From assembly GCA_017577565.1 (NCBI GenBank), contig PKRH01000041.1:1-25076 (forward strand): 25,076 bases of DNA, in the 5' to 3' direction. Below, piece after piece: positions 8,098 to 16,337 of the stretch (positions are counted from its first letter, which is position 1; every line of letters begins with the position of its first letter). The notes below the pieces were generated by a model that made no database searches, had not been told where the DNA came from, and saw nothing but the letters and a program-made list of their open reading frames with translations. The position numbers were made by a program, and so were the translations under genes. Origin of the DNA: Thermoanaerobacterales bacterium (lineage in GTDB: Bacteria > Actinomycetota > Acidimicrobiia > Acidimicrobiales > JACDCH01).

Positions 8098-9206
8098 TCG
8101 GCGTCCTCCACGCCTACAGCCGGACGAACTCGGGCGACGGCCTCCTCGTCGACCTCACGCTCGAACGCCTCGGGCGGGCCGGCGTGGCGGTCGACGACGT
8201 GCTCCTCGTCGCCCTGGATCCCGAGTCCTTCCCCGAGGTGCCCCGGCGGGCACCGATGGGCGTCAGGGGGCGCGGCGTCAGCGCCGACCTCGTGCCGGCC
8301 GCGTGGCGCAGCGCGGCGGTGGCCACCTCGGCCGTGACGCATCGGCCCCTCGGCGATCTGGCCCGGCGGCTGGCCGAGTGCGACGCCCTGGTGGCCGTGG
8401 GCGGCGGCTACCTCCGCGCCGTCGACCTGGTCTCGTCCGTCGGCACCGCGCTCAACCACCTTCCCCAGCTCGTGGCGGCCGGCCACAGCGGCCGGCCGAC
8501 CCTCTACCTGCCGCAGAGCATCGGCCCGCTGCGCGGCCCGGTCGGGGAGGCGGTGAGGCGGGGCCTCCGCCGGATCGACGCCGTCTGCGTGCGGGACCGG
8601 TGGAGCGCTGCCGAGCTCGCCGGGTTGCCCGGCCTGCACCAGCTGCCCGACCTCGCGGTGCTCGACCTCGCCGAGCGGTTCGACGGTCTCGAGCGCGCCC
8701 GGCCGGGCGGTGCCGTCGGCTTCGTCGCACGGCAGGTGCCGCACGCCGACGGCTACGAGGCGGTCGTCCGCCGGGTCGCCGACGGCTTCGGAGCCGACGC
8801 CGTGTGGGCGGTGCAGACCGAGGGCGACCGCACGAAGAGCGACGCCGTGCACTACGAGCGGCTCGGCATCAGCGCGGCGGGGGCGCTGGCCGACATGCTG
8901 GCGGCGCGCCGCCTCTCGGTCGTCGTCTCGGTCCGCCTGCACGGGGCGCTCATGGCGCTGCGGGCCGGTGTGCCCGCCGTCCACCTCGCGTACGACCGCA
9001 AGGGTCCCGCGGCGTTCGCCGACCTCGGCCTCGACGAGTGGTGCTTCGACGTGCGGGCGCTCTCGGCGCCGGCGCTGGCCGAGGCCGTCCGGTCGCTGGC
9101 GGCCGACCCGGGGCCGTACTGGGACAAGGTGGCCGGGCGGATCGGCGAGCTCCGAGCCGCCTCCGCACGGCTCGACGAGCTGGTGCGGGCGACCGTCAGC
9201 GGGTGA
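8094..9206 (+). CDS. polysaccharide pyruvyl transferase family protein
   Basis: Members transfer pyruvate from phosphoenolpyruvate onto sugars of surface polysaccharides as a ketal, adding negative charge; related CsaB and WcaK/AmsJ proteins share the fold. The 370-residue product from GTG 8094 starts with the family's N-terminal TNSGDGLL (11-18), followed by a GGGYLR loop (103-108), LPQSIGPL (139-146), the CVRDRWS segment (165-171) and the signature VSVRLHGALMAL (278-289) then YDRKG (300-304). The C-terminus is a short helix. GTG 8094 overlaps the TGA of the GT4 gene (GTGA), which fixes the start well. Its last 11 bases overlap the opposing GT-C-like gene. It probably modifies the sugar added by GT4 or a neighbouring transferase; that is inference. 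Confidence 0.88.
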   Translation: MIGVLHAYSRTNSGDGLLVDLTLERLGRAGVAVDDVLLVALDPESFPEVPRRAPMGVRGRGVSADLVPAAWRSAAVATSAVTHRPLGDLARRLAECDALVAVGGGYLRAVDLVSSVGTALNHLPQLVAAGHSGRPTLYLPQSIGPLRGPVGEAVRRGLRRIDAVCVRDRWSAAELAGLPGLHQLPDLAVLDLAERFDGLERARPGGAVGFVARQVPHADGYEAVVRRVADGFGADAVWAVQTEGDRTKSDAVHYERLGISAAGALADMLAARRLSVVVSVRLHGALMALRAGVPAVHLAYDRKGPAAFADLGLDEWCFDVRALSAPALAEAVRSLAADPGPYWDKVAGRIGELRAASARLDELVRATVSG

Positions 9207-11121
9207 GGTCCGGCGCCGCGCCGAGGTCGCCGACCGCCGCCTCGCCGGCGCACCCGCCGACCCGGTAGAGCTGGTAGCCGTCGATGTTCGCGACCTGGCA
9301 GAACGACGGGCTCGAGGCGACCCGGGCGACGTGACGGGCGGGCCGGCCGTGGTGGGGGATCAGCCACGTGTTGTGGTAGCCCAGCTCGAGGTCGAGGTTC
9401 CCGTGGATGAGCACCCACCCGATGTCGTGGCGCTCCAGCACCTCCAGCACCGCCTCGTCGGAGGGCCAGGTGAGGTAGGTCACGTACTCCTCCTCGGTGA
9501 GGAACTGGCCACCCCAGGTCGGGTTGCGGGTGCTGACGTTGAGCAGGGCGTGGGACCGGGCGCCGATGACGCCCCTGTCGTCGTCGATCAGCGCCGCCAG
9601 CTCGTGGTACGGGCGGACGTGCGTCACCCGGACCTGGGCCTGGTGGAGGTCGCCGACGTGGTCGAGGCCGGTCCACGCGAGCCGCGCCAGGCCGACGGCC
9701 CCCAGCAGGGCGACCGGGAGCGCCACGACGCGGAGGCGGCCCGACACCCGGACGATCGCCGCACCTCCCACCCCGACGAGGATGGCCATGCCGGGCCACA
9801 GCGGCGCGTAGTAGCGGGGGAAGGGCGGGATCTGCTTGACGGTGACGGCCACGAGCATGAAGCCGAGCCCGGCCAGGGCCACGAGGCGGCCGCGGCGCCG
9901 GCAGGCGAGGAGGGCGGCGGCGACGGCGAGCCAGAAGACGACGGTGCCCCCCAGCTGGAGCGTGTGGAAGAAGCGCTTCGGCAGGTGGCCGAGGTACTCC
10001 GCCAAGGGCTCGTCGACCCCTGCGTACCCCCAGAAGCGCGTCTGGATCTCGCGGACGTAGCCCTTCGTGATCCAGTAGTCGGTGCGGTAGCTGGCGAGCC
10101 GTGAGAACCCGCCCTCCCACAGGTTGAGGACCAGGCGGGGCAGGCTGACGAGCGCCAGGACCAGGTAGATGCGGCCGCACGCTGCGAGCCAGCGCCTGAA
10201 CGAGGGGGCGACGACGACCAGGAGCACGGGCGTCGCCAGGAACAGGAGGCCGATGCCCTGGGCCTCGGGCGCGAGCGCGAGGCAGACGGCGGCCGCGCCG
10301 GCGCGCGCCCAGGGGCGGTCCGGCTCGGTGATCGCGCGCGATGCCAGCCAGGCGCCCAGGTACCCGAGGGCCAGCATCGTGGGGTACATCGGGACGTAGC
10401 CGGCCCGGTCGACCACGGGCGGCGTGGCGACCAGTGCGAGGGCGGCCGCGAGGGTCCCGAACATCGACCCGGTGATGCGCCAGGTCACGTAGCCGACGAC
10501 GGCGCCGAGGGCGACGACCGACAGGGCGGCCACCGCCTTCGCCCCGGCCAGGCCGCCGAGGGCCACGACCGGGCCCAGCACGAGGTGGGGCAGGAGGTTG
10601 TCCTGGGTGTCGACCAGGAAGCCGATCCCGTGCCGGCGGGTGTGCATGACGGCCGCGACGACGCGGGCCGAGTCCGCGTCGTTCAGGAGCACGGGCGCGT
10701 AGAGCGAGATGACGGGCAGGGCGACGAGCGCGCCGGTGAGCGCGGCGACCCAGTGGCCCGGGGGGTGGCGCCAGACGTCCGCGAGCCGGCGGGGCAGGTC
10801 GAGGAGGCGGGGCCGGTCGCGGACGACGAGCGCGACCAGCAGCACCGCGGACCCGCCTGCGACCAACGACGCGACCAGGGGCACGGCCCGGATGTGGCCG
10901 AGGGGTGGGCCGATGGCCCGCCGGGCCGCGAGGTGGACGCCGAAGGCGGCGGCCGTGGCGCACCCCAGGGCGGCGAGGTGCCACGCGGACGGGATCCTGC
11001 GGACGGCCGTGGCGCCGCCCCGGGTCGCTGCCGATCGCCGCAGGGAGCTCGACGAGGCGCGTGCCTCGTCCAACCCCGGAGCCACCTCACGAAGACCCAC
11101 GGCCGCCTCGTCCTCGTCCAC
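9196..11121 (-). CDS. large GT-C-like integral membrane protein (putative glycosyltransferase)
   Basis: A 641-residue protein with about 11-12 hydrophobic segments (from about residue 46) and a soluble C-terminal domain of about 170 residues. After an early TM helix there is NDADSARV (147-154), an acidic loop placed like the catalytic loop of GT-C enzymes that take polyprenyl-phosphate sugars outside the membrane. DTQDNLLPH (171-179) and RYYAPLWPG (about 439-447) are further loop motifs. I do not recognise a named family beyond this general type. GTG 11121 is the first start in frame, but the first 45 residues are polar and GTG 11085 is also possible. A weak TACTGT hexamer lies upstream. It ends convergent with the pyruvyl transferase, overlapping by 11 bases. 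Confidence 0.7.
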   Translation of the reverse strand: MDEDEAAVGLREVAPGLDEARASSSSLRRSAATRGGATAVRRIPSAWHLAALGCATAAAFGVHLAARRAIGPPLGHIRAVPLVASLVAGGSAVLLVALVVRDRPRLLDLPRRLADVWRHPPGHWVAALTGALVALPVISLYAPVLLNDADSARVVAAVMHTRRHGIGFLVDTQDNLLPHLVLGPVVALGGLAGAKAVAALSVVALGAVVGYVTWRITGSMFGTLAAALALVATPPVVDRAGYVPMYPTMLALGYLGAWLASRAITEPDRPWARAGAAAVCLALAPEAQGIGLLFLATPVLLVVVAPSFRRWLAACGRIYLVLALVSLPRLVLNLWEGGFSRLASYRTDYWITKGYVREIQTRFWGYAGVDEPLAEYLGHLPKRFFHTLQLGGTVVFWLAVAAALLACRRRGRLVALAGLGFMLVAVTVKQIPPFPRYYAPLWPGMAILVGVGGAAIVRVSGRLRVVALPVALLGAVGLARLAWTGLDHVGDLHQAQVRVTHVRPYHELAALIDDDRGVIGARSHALLNVSTRNPTWGGQFLTEEEYVTYLTWPSDEAVLEVLERHDIGWVLIHGNLDLELGYHNTWLIPHHGRPARHVARVASSPSFCQVANIDGYQLYRVGGCAGEAAVGDLGAAPDLTR

Positions 11122-11152
11122 CCCGCCGGTTTCGATCCGATGTGTTCGGCGG

Positions 11153-11158
11153 ACAGTA
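11153..11158 (-). promoter_or_regulatory. possible -10 hexamer TACTGT for the 11121 gene
   Basis: Read on the minus strand, TACTGT lies about 31 bases before the GTG at 11121, within the 135-base gap between the two GT-C-like genes. No -35 is evident; the call rests on the hexamer and local AT content. Confidence 0.3.
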
Positions 11159-11256
11159 GCCGAGCACGCACGTGGCGCGATGCATCCCGCGTGCGCGACG
11201 CCGCACCACCGGTCGTCGGCCGAGCCGGGGGTCGGCGCCGCGACGACGTCGTCGCC

Positions 11257-12963
11257 TCAGGCGGCCCGGACGTCGTCGAGGCGGGGGGGTGCCGGGTCGC
11301 GCGGCAGGCGGGCGCTGCCCACCACCGACCACAGGCCGCCGGCCACGGCCACCACGCCGAGGACCGCGCCCACCCCGAGGAGCTCGCCCGGGAGCGCTGC
11401 CCAGGCCACGACCGCCCGCACACGGTCGGCCAGGGCCGAGCCGGGCTCGCCCCAGTAGAACCCGAAGATCGTCGACATGGCGGCGAGCTGCATCCCCGCG
11501 ACCGCCGCGAGGGCCCCGAGCGGGAGCCAGCGCTGCCGGCGGCCGACGAGGTTGGCGAGCCCGAGGGCGACCACGACGGCCAGGCCGGCGACGGCCCCGA
11601 ACCAGTAGCGACCCTGCAGCCCGGCCATCCGCCCCGTGTTGATGTAGCCCCGGAGGGCGAGGGAGAACTGCCCCACGATCAGCGCCAGGAGGGGCGCCAC
11701 CAGCAGGAGGCGGAACGAGCGCGGCGTCCCGGTCACCCGGTCGGGGCGGGCGCAGCCGACCGCCAGCGCGAGCAGGCAGACGGCGGTGGCCACGGCGACG
11801 ACGACACCCGAGATGTGGGTGTCGTACCAGCCGAAGTCGCCCCAGAACCGGCGGGTCGTCGAGTACGCCCAGGCGTCGAGGAACGCCCAGAGGTCGCGGG
11901 GACGGTCGGTGGGCGGGACGAGCTCGCTGAAGCGCGACGGGGTCAGCTCGCCGTAGAGCACGATGTTGCGGATCCACCACCAGCCCCCGGTCACGAGGGC
12001 GACCACGCCGTAGACGACGGCGAAGCGCACCGCCGCGCCGAGGTTGGCGCGCCGCGCCCGCCGGACGGCCAGCAGGAGGGCGCCGAGGACCCAGATCGGG
12101 AGCACCGACGCGTAGAGCTTCGTCAGCAGCCCGAGGCCGGTGAGCACGCCGGCGAGCACGGCCGTGCGGGTGCCGAGCGCCCCGCGGGCGATGCGGAGCA
12201 CGACGGGCGTGCTCAGCCACATGAACGCCAGGACGAGGTTGTCGTTGTTGGCGGACGCCCCGATGTGCATCAGCTGCGGGATGGCGAGGGGGACGAGCAT
12301 GGCGGTGACGGTCACCGTCCGGGCCGCGCCCAGCAGCTCGCACACCCGCCAGACGGCCAGCGGCAGGACGGCGACGAAGGCGATGCTCATGGCCCGGTAG
12401 AGCCAGGTCTCGAGCACGAAGTCGCCGATCGGGTCGCCCACCACCGCCTCCGCGGCCCACATGGCCAGGCCGGTGGTGACGTAGTAGAGCGGCGGGTGCT
12501 GCGGCAGCTGGTTGATGCCGGTGGGCATCGGCGGCGACGCCAGGTCCTCGAAGGCCGGGCGCTCGGACTTCGGCGGGGCGTCACCGGCCTCGAGGTGGGC
12601 GGCCTGGTCACCGAACCGCACGATGCTCAGCGAGCGCTGGACGTCCGGACCGGTGTCCCGCTCGTCCCACGCCGGGTAGGTGAGCTCCTCGGAGAACAGG
12701 TGGGAGAGGTCGACGTGCAGCGGCTCGTCCGGCGCCCGGTACGTGGGCACGACGATCGAGTAGCCCACGAGCACCGTGACGTAGAGCGCGGTCACCCACC
12801 AGACGTACCCCGGCACGGCCCGCAGCCCGGCGAGGCGGGACCGCCGGGCGTGGCGCTCGCCGGCGGACCGGGCGTGGGCCGGTGCCGACGCCCGGCCCTC
12901 GGGGCCGTCGTCCCGCACCGCCGTCAGGTGCGCCGGTCGGTCGCTGTTGCTGATCGCGCCCAC
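11257..12963 (-). CDS. DUF2142-type polytopic membrane protein (GT-C-like)
   Basis: A 568-residue protein with about 12 hydrophobic segments after a basic 50-residue N-terminus. The first extracytoplasmic loop holds APDEPLH (77-83), the hallmark of DUF2142/PMT-like proteins, in which an acidic pair sits where GT-C enzymes bind a lipid-phosphate sugar. It is followed by QHPPLYY (155-161), ASANNDNL (236-243), a TKLYA turn (281-285) and GGWWWIRN (326-333). GRYW is near the end. DUF2142 members occur in polysaccharide clusters and are presumed glycosyltransferases, but a reaction is not established here. GTG 12963 is chosen because GGAG sits 6 bases upstream; the much longer open frame above it is a GC artefact. 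It is divergent from the GtrB-like gene. Confidence 0.83.
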   Translation of the reverse strand: MGAISNSDRPAHLTAVRDDGPEGRASAPAHARSAGERHARRSRLAGLRAVPGYVWWVTALYVTVLVGYSIVVPTYRAPDEPLHVDLSHLFSEELTYPAWDERDTGPDVQRSLSIVRFGDQAAHLEAGDAPPKSERPAFEDLASPPMPTGINQLPQHPPLYYVTTGLAMWAAEAVVGDPIGDFVLETWLYRAMSIAFVAVLPLAVWRVCELLGAARTVTVTAMLVPLAIPQLMHIGASANNDNLVLAFMWLSTPVVLRIARGALGTRTAVLAGVLTGLGLLTKLYASVLPIWVLGALLLAVRRARRANLGAAVRFAVVYGVVALVTGGWWWIRNIVLYGELTPSRFSELVPPTDRPRDLWAFLDAWAYSTTRRFWGDFGWYDTHISGVVVAVATAVCLLALAVGCARPDRVTGTPRSFRLLLVAPLLALIVGQFSLALRGYINTGRMAGLQGRYWFGAVAGLAVVVALGLANLVGRRQRWLPLGALAAVAGMQLAAMSTIFGFYWGEPGSALADRVRAVVAWAALPGELLGVGAVLGVVAVAGGLWSVVGSARLPRDPAPPRLDDVRAA

Positions 12964-13212
12964 TCCTCGCTCCGGTCTCGCTGCCGCGTGCACCGCTGTC
13001 GTCGCCGCCGGGGCGACGCGGCAGTCGCCGACCCGGCCCAGGCGGGACTCGACGGTACCAGCGCCGGGGCCGGGCCTCGGCACCCGGCCCCGGCGGCGGG
13101 AGAAAGCGGGGTCGGCGGGCGGCGCGCAGTACGATGTGGACTTCGGCACGCCCGGTCCGTACCGGTGCCGCCCCGCGCCGTGCCGCCTCCGCTGCCCCCG
13201 TCCCGGACGTCC
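12964..13212. promoter_or_regulatory. divergent intergenic region with two candidate promoters
   Basis: This 249-base gap separates the DUF2142 gene (minus) from the GtrB-like gene (plus). On the minus strand TGGTACCGT (13060-13052) fits an extended -10, about 89 bases before the GTG at 12963. On the plus strand TACGAT (13130-13135) lies about 77 bases before the ATG at 13213. No Shine-Dalgarno is seen before 13213. Nothing else recognisable, and no ORF of note, is seen here. Confidence 0.4.
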
Positions 13213-14247
13213 ATGAAGCTCATCATCCAGATCCCGTGCCTCAACGAGGAGGACCAGCTCCCGATCACGCTGGCCGACCTGCCCCGGCAGGTCCCCGGCT
13301 TCGACGAGGTCGAGTGGCTCGTCGTCGACGACGGCTCGACCGACCGCACGGTCGAGGTGGCCCGGGAGCACGGGGTCGACCACATCGTCAAGCTGACCAA
13401 CAACAAGGGCCTGGCCGCCGCCTTCCAGGCGGGGCTGGACGCCGCCCTCAAGCTGGGCGCCGACGTCATCGTCAACACCGACGCCGACAACCAGTACTCG
13501 GCGGCCGACATCCCGGCCCTGGTGGCGCCCATCCTCTCCGGTGAGGCCGACATGGTGATCGGCGACCGGAACGTCATGTCGATCGAGCACTTCTCGGGTA
13601 CGAAGAAGGTGCTCCAGCGGTTCGGGAGCTGGGTCGTGCGCCAGGCATCCGACACCGACGTGCCCGACGCGACCTCCGGCTTCCGGGCCTACAACCGTGA
13701 GGCGGCGCTGGGCCTCACCGTCGTCTCGAAGTTCACCTACACGCTCGAGTCGCTCATCCAGGCGGGCAAGAGCCTGACCGCCGTCGGGCACGTGCCGGTG
13801 CGCACCAACCCCAAGCTGCGGGAGTCGCGCCTGTTCAGCTCCATGGCGGCCTACGTGCGCCGCAACATGGTGGCGATCTTCCGCATCTACACCGGCTACG
13901 AGCCCCTGAAGGTGTTCTCGTGGCTGGCGGCGATCGTCTTCGTCGCGGCCCTCGCCGCGTGGAGCCCCTTCCTGTGGGACTGGCTGGTGAACGGCGACCG
14001 GTCGGGCCACCTGCAGTCGATCGTCCTCGGCGGCGTGCTCCTCATGGCCTCCCTCCAGCTCTTCGCCCTCGGCGTGCTCGCCGACCTCATCTCGGCCCAC
14101 CGGGTCGTGTCCCAGCGCACCCTGGAGCGGGTGCGGCGGCTCGAGCTCGCCATGGGTGTCGAGCCCTCGCACTACCAGCCGGGTCGGGGGCAGGGCGGCG
14201 ACGCGGCCGACCGGCCCGAGCACGTCGCCGTCGGCGAGCGCGGATGA
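13213..14247 (+). CDS. GtrB/DPM1-like family 2 glycosyltransferase with C-terminal membrane helices
   Basis: Likely transfers a sugar from a nucleotide donor to polyprenyl phosphate at the inner membrane face. The 344-residue product has a GT-A domain (1-230): IPCLNEEDQL (7-16), VVDDGST (37-43), NNKGLAAAFQAGLD (63-76), the metal-binding DAD (90-92, in NTDADNQY) and TSGFRAY (154-160). Two hydrophobic segments follow (about 233-253 and 267-293), as in GtrB-type enzymes, then a helical, Gly-rich tail. Start ATG 13213 places the first strand MKLIIQIP exactly at the N-terminus, as usual for the family. The stop is part of an ATGA overlap with a mini-ORF before the ABC permease. A lipid-linked sugar made here could supply the two GT-C-like proteins encoded upstream; this is inference. 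Confidence 0.9.
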   Translation: MKLIIQIPCLNEEDQLPITLADLPRQVPGFDEVEWLVVDDGSTDRTVEVAREHGVDHIVKLTNNKGLAAAFQAGLDAALKLGADVIVNTDADNQYSAADIPALVAPILSGEADMVIGDRNVMSIEHFSGTKKVLQRFGSWVVRQASDTDVPDATSGFRAYNREAALGLTVVSKFTYTLESLIQAGKSLTAVGHVPVRTNPKLRESRLFSSMAAYVRRNMVAIFRIYTGYEPLKVFSWLAAIVFVAALAAWSPFLWDWLVNGDRSGHLQSIVLGGVLLMASLQLFALGVLADLISAHRVVSQRTLERVRRLELAMGVEPSHYQPGRGQGGDAADRPEHVAVGERG

Positions 14248-14279
14248 CCACGGGCCTGATCGCCACCGATCACGGATGA
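14244..14279 (+). CDS. 11-codon mini-ORF in a stop/start chain
   Basis: The ATG at 14244 overlaps the stop of the GtrB-like gene (ATGA); 11 codons later the frame ends at TGA 14277-14279, which itself overlaps another ATG (14276). That ATG opens a 3-codon frame stopping at 14285-14287, sharing its last base with the permease ATG (TGATG). The peptide MTTGLIATDHG resembles nothing I know. It may only serve to keep ribosomes coupled from one large gene to the next, or may be chance. Confidence 0.25.
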   Translation: MTTGLIATDHG

Positions 14280-14286
14280 CCAGCTG

Positions 14287-15102
14287 ATGCAGACACTGCG
14301 GGAGATCGCGTCCCGCCGCGAGCTCTTCGTCAACCTGACGCTGCGCGAGCTGCGGTCGAAGTACAAGCGCTCGGTCCTCGGCTGGGCGTGGTCGATGCTC
14401 AACCCGCTGACCACGCTCCTCATCTACGCGACGGTCTTCGGCATCTTCCTCCGGGTCGAGCCCGACGTCGGCGACCCGTCGGGGCTGAAGAACTTCGCCA
14501 TGTTCCTCATGTGCGGCCTGCTGCCGTACACGTTCCTGGCCAACGGCCTGAACGCCGGCATGACGTCGCTGATCGGGAACGCCAACCTGGTCCAGAAGGT
14601 CTACTTCCCCCGGGAGATCCTGGTCGGCGCCACCGTCGCCTCGTGGCTCGTGTCGTTCCTCATCGAGCTCGGCGTGCTCGCCCTCGTGCTGGCGTTCTTC
14701 GGCAACATCGTCGTGCCGTGGGTGCCGGTCGTGCTGCTGCTCGTCGTCCTGCAGACGATGTTCGTCACCGGCATCGCCCTGGCGCTCGCCGGCGCCGCCG
14801 TCTACTTCCGCGACCTACAGCACCTGCTCGGCCTCGTGCTGCAGGTGTGGCTCTACTCCGCCCCGATCGTCTACCCGGTGGCGCTCGTGGAGGGCGAGGT
14901 CGGCACCAGCGGGTGGAAGATCACCCTGTACAACCTGAACCCGCTCACCCGGTTCGTCGAGGCCTACCGCGACGCCTTCTACCACCTGCGCCTCCCACCC
15001 CTCGACGACCTGGCCTACCTGGTCGGGGTGTCCGTCGCCGTGCTGCTGGCCGGGTGGTGGGCGTTCAGCCGCCTCGAGGGCCGGCTCGCCGAGGAGCTGT
15101 GA
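14287..15102 (+). CDS. ABC-2 type polysaccharide export permease (Wzm/TagG-like)
   Basis: The membrane half of an ABC transporter that moves lipid-linked polysaccharide across the cytoplasmic membrane. The 271-residue length and about 6 hydrophobic segments fit Wzm/RfbA/TagG permeases. The amphipathic N-terminal helix with RELFVNLTLRELRSKYKRS (11-29) followed by LGWAWSMLNPL (31-41) is the classic family opening, and the last helices hold YFRDLQHLLGLVLQVW and the APIVYP turn. Start ATG 14287 shares a base with the preceding mini-ORF stop. The ATPase gene follows after 4 bases, so the two form a transcription unit with the GtrB-like gene. The family transports O-antigens, teichoic acids or, in mycobacteria, galactan; which applies here is not visible. 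Confidence 0.94.
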   Translation: MQTLREIASRRELFVNLTLRELRSKYKRSVLGWAWSMLNPLTTLLIYATVFGIFLRVEPDVGDPSGLKNFAMFLMCGLLPYTFLANGLNAGMTSLIGNANLVQKVYFPREILVGATVASWLVSFLIELGVLALVLAFFGNIVVPWVPVVLLLVVLQTMFVTGIALALAGAAVYFRDLQHLLGLVLQVWLYSAPIVYPVALVEGEVGTSGWKITLYNLNPLTRFVEAYRDAFYHLRLPPLDDLAYLVGVSVAVLLAGWWAFSRLEGRLAEEL

Positions 15103-15106
15103 CGGG

Positions 15107-16300
15107 ATGAGCGACGCAGTCGTCCGTGCCGACGGGGTCTGGAAGCGGTTCCGCCTCTACCACGAGCGCAACCAGAGCCTGAAGGCCACGATCATGCGCC
15201 GGGGCCGGGCGAGGTACGAGGAGTTCTGGGCGCTCAAGGACGTCTCGTTCGAGGTGCCCGCCGGGTCGACCTTCGCCCTGATCGGGCACAACGGCTCGGG
15301 CAAGTCGACGATGCTGAAGACCCTGGCCAGGATCCTGCGGCCCGACAAGGGCACGGTGGAGGTCAAGGGCAAGATGTCGGCGCTGCTCGAGCTGGGCGCC
15401 GGGTTCCACCCCGAGCTGTCCGGCCGCGAGAACGTCTACCTCAACGGCGCCATCCTCGGCCTCTCGAAGCGCGAGCTCGACCGCCGGTTCGACGACATCG
15501 TCGGCTTCGCCGGTCTCGAGCGCTTCATCGACTCGCCGGTGAAGAACTACTCGTCCGGCATGTACGTGCGCCTCGGCTTCTCGGTGGCGATCAACGTCGA
15601 CCCCGACGTGCTGCTCATCGACGAGGTGCTCGCCGTCGGCGACGAGGAGTTCCAGCGCAAGTGCCTGGAGCGGGTGGCCGACCTGCGGGCGTCCGGCCGC
15701 ACGATCGTCGTCGTCACCCACTCGATGCAGACGGTCCGCAGCCTCTGCGACCGGGCCGTCTGGCTGGAGAACGGGGTCGTGCGCGAGGAGGGCGAGGCCG
15801 GCGAGGTGGCCGACGCCTACCTGGGCCAGGTGCAGGTCGACATCCAGCAGGCCGAGGCCGCCGACCCCTCCTCCCGCTGGAGCCAGCTGCGCATCACCCA
15901 GGTCGAGCTGCTCGACAGCCGCGGCCGGCCGACCACCCGGGTGGCCACCGGCGACGCCGTCACGTTCCGCATGCACTACGAGGCCGCCGAACCGGTGCGC
16001 AACCCGGTGTTCAGCTTCGCGATCACGACGCCCGACGGGATGCTCGTGACCGGCCCCAACACCAAGGAGGCCGAGGTCTTCGTCGACAAGGTCGAGGGCG
16101 AGGGCACGGTGGACCTGCACGTCCCCCGGCTGCTCCTGCTGCTCGGCAACTACGACGTCACCGTCGAGTGCACGAACGACTCGGTGACCCACAGCTACCA
16201 CCGGTGGTCGCGGGCGCTGCGCTTCGACGTCGTGCCGGGCGTCCCGCACGAGACCTACGGCGGGGTCGTGTCGCTCGACGGCCGCTTCTCGATCAACTGA
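15107..16300 (+). CDS. ABC transporter ATPase with C-terminal Wzt-like domain
   Basis: The energising subunit of polysaccharide export. The 397-residue protein has a nucleotide-binding domain (about 1-240) with Walker A GHNGSGKST (60-68), Q/lid region LLELGAGFHPELSGRENVYLNG (about 93-114), signature YSSGMYVRLGF (148-158), Walker B VLLIDE (168-173) and switch His205. Residues about 255-395 form an extra beta-rich domain, in line with the C-terminal domain of Wzt proteins such as those for E. coli O8/O9a, which bind the modified non-reducing end of the glycan before export. Mycobacterial and TagH-type homologues lack this form of extension. ATG 15107 follows the permease stop by 4 bases. A strong hairpin lies just after the stop. 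Confidence 0.92.
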   Translation: MSDAVVRADGVWKRFRLYHERNQSLKATIMRRGRARYEEFWALKDVSFEVPAGSTFALIGHNGSGKSTMLKTLARILRPDKGTVEVKGKMSALLELGAGFHPELSGRENVYLNGAILGLSKRELDRRFDDIVGFAGLERFIDSPVKNYSSGMYVRLGFSVAINVDPDVLLIDEVLAVGDEEFQRKCLERVADLRASGRTIVVVTHSMQTVRSLCDRAVWLENGVVREEGEAGEVADAYLGQVQVDIQQAEAADPSSRWSQLRITQVELLDSRGRPTTRVATGDAVTFRMHYEAAEPVRNPVFSFAITTPDGMLVTGPNTKEAEVFVDKVEGEGTVDLHVPRLLLLLGNYDVTVECTNDSVTHSYHRWSRALRFDVVPGVPHETYGGVVSLDGRFSIN

Positions 16301-16302
16301 GG

Positions 16303-16326
16303 GCGGGCCGGCCGCCGCCGGCCCGC
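16303..16326. terminator. bidirectional hairpin terminator
   Basis: Perfect 10-bp inverted repeat (16303-16312 and 16317-16326) with a 4-base loop, in the 37-base gap between the convergent Wzt ATPase and tandem GT2 genes. It has no T tract on either side but its position fits a shared terminator. Confidence 0.6.
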
Positions 16327-16337
16327 GCCACGAGCGC

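Noticed and set aside
8852..10984. 710-codon minus-strand frame overlapping the pyruvyl transferase and GT-C-like genes
   Set aside because: It is in another frame over the real minus gene and antisense to the pyruvyl transferase; the translation is Arg/Pro/Gly-rich without any motif.
10585..13212. Very long open frame on the plus strand running into the GtrB-like gene
   Set aside because: It lies antisense to two clear membrane-protein genes, its translation is a low-complexity Gly/Arg/Glu/Pro/His mix, and the real GT2 starts at 13213. Long stop-free antisense frames are expected at this GC content.
12964..14223. Upstream 420-codon extension of the DUF2142 frame on the minus strand
   Set aside because: It is antisense to the GtrB-like gene and has low-complexity composition. 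The start at 12963 has a GGAG site and leads straight into the first membrane helix.
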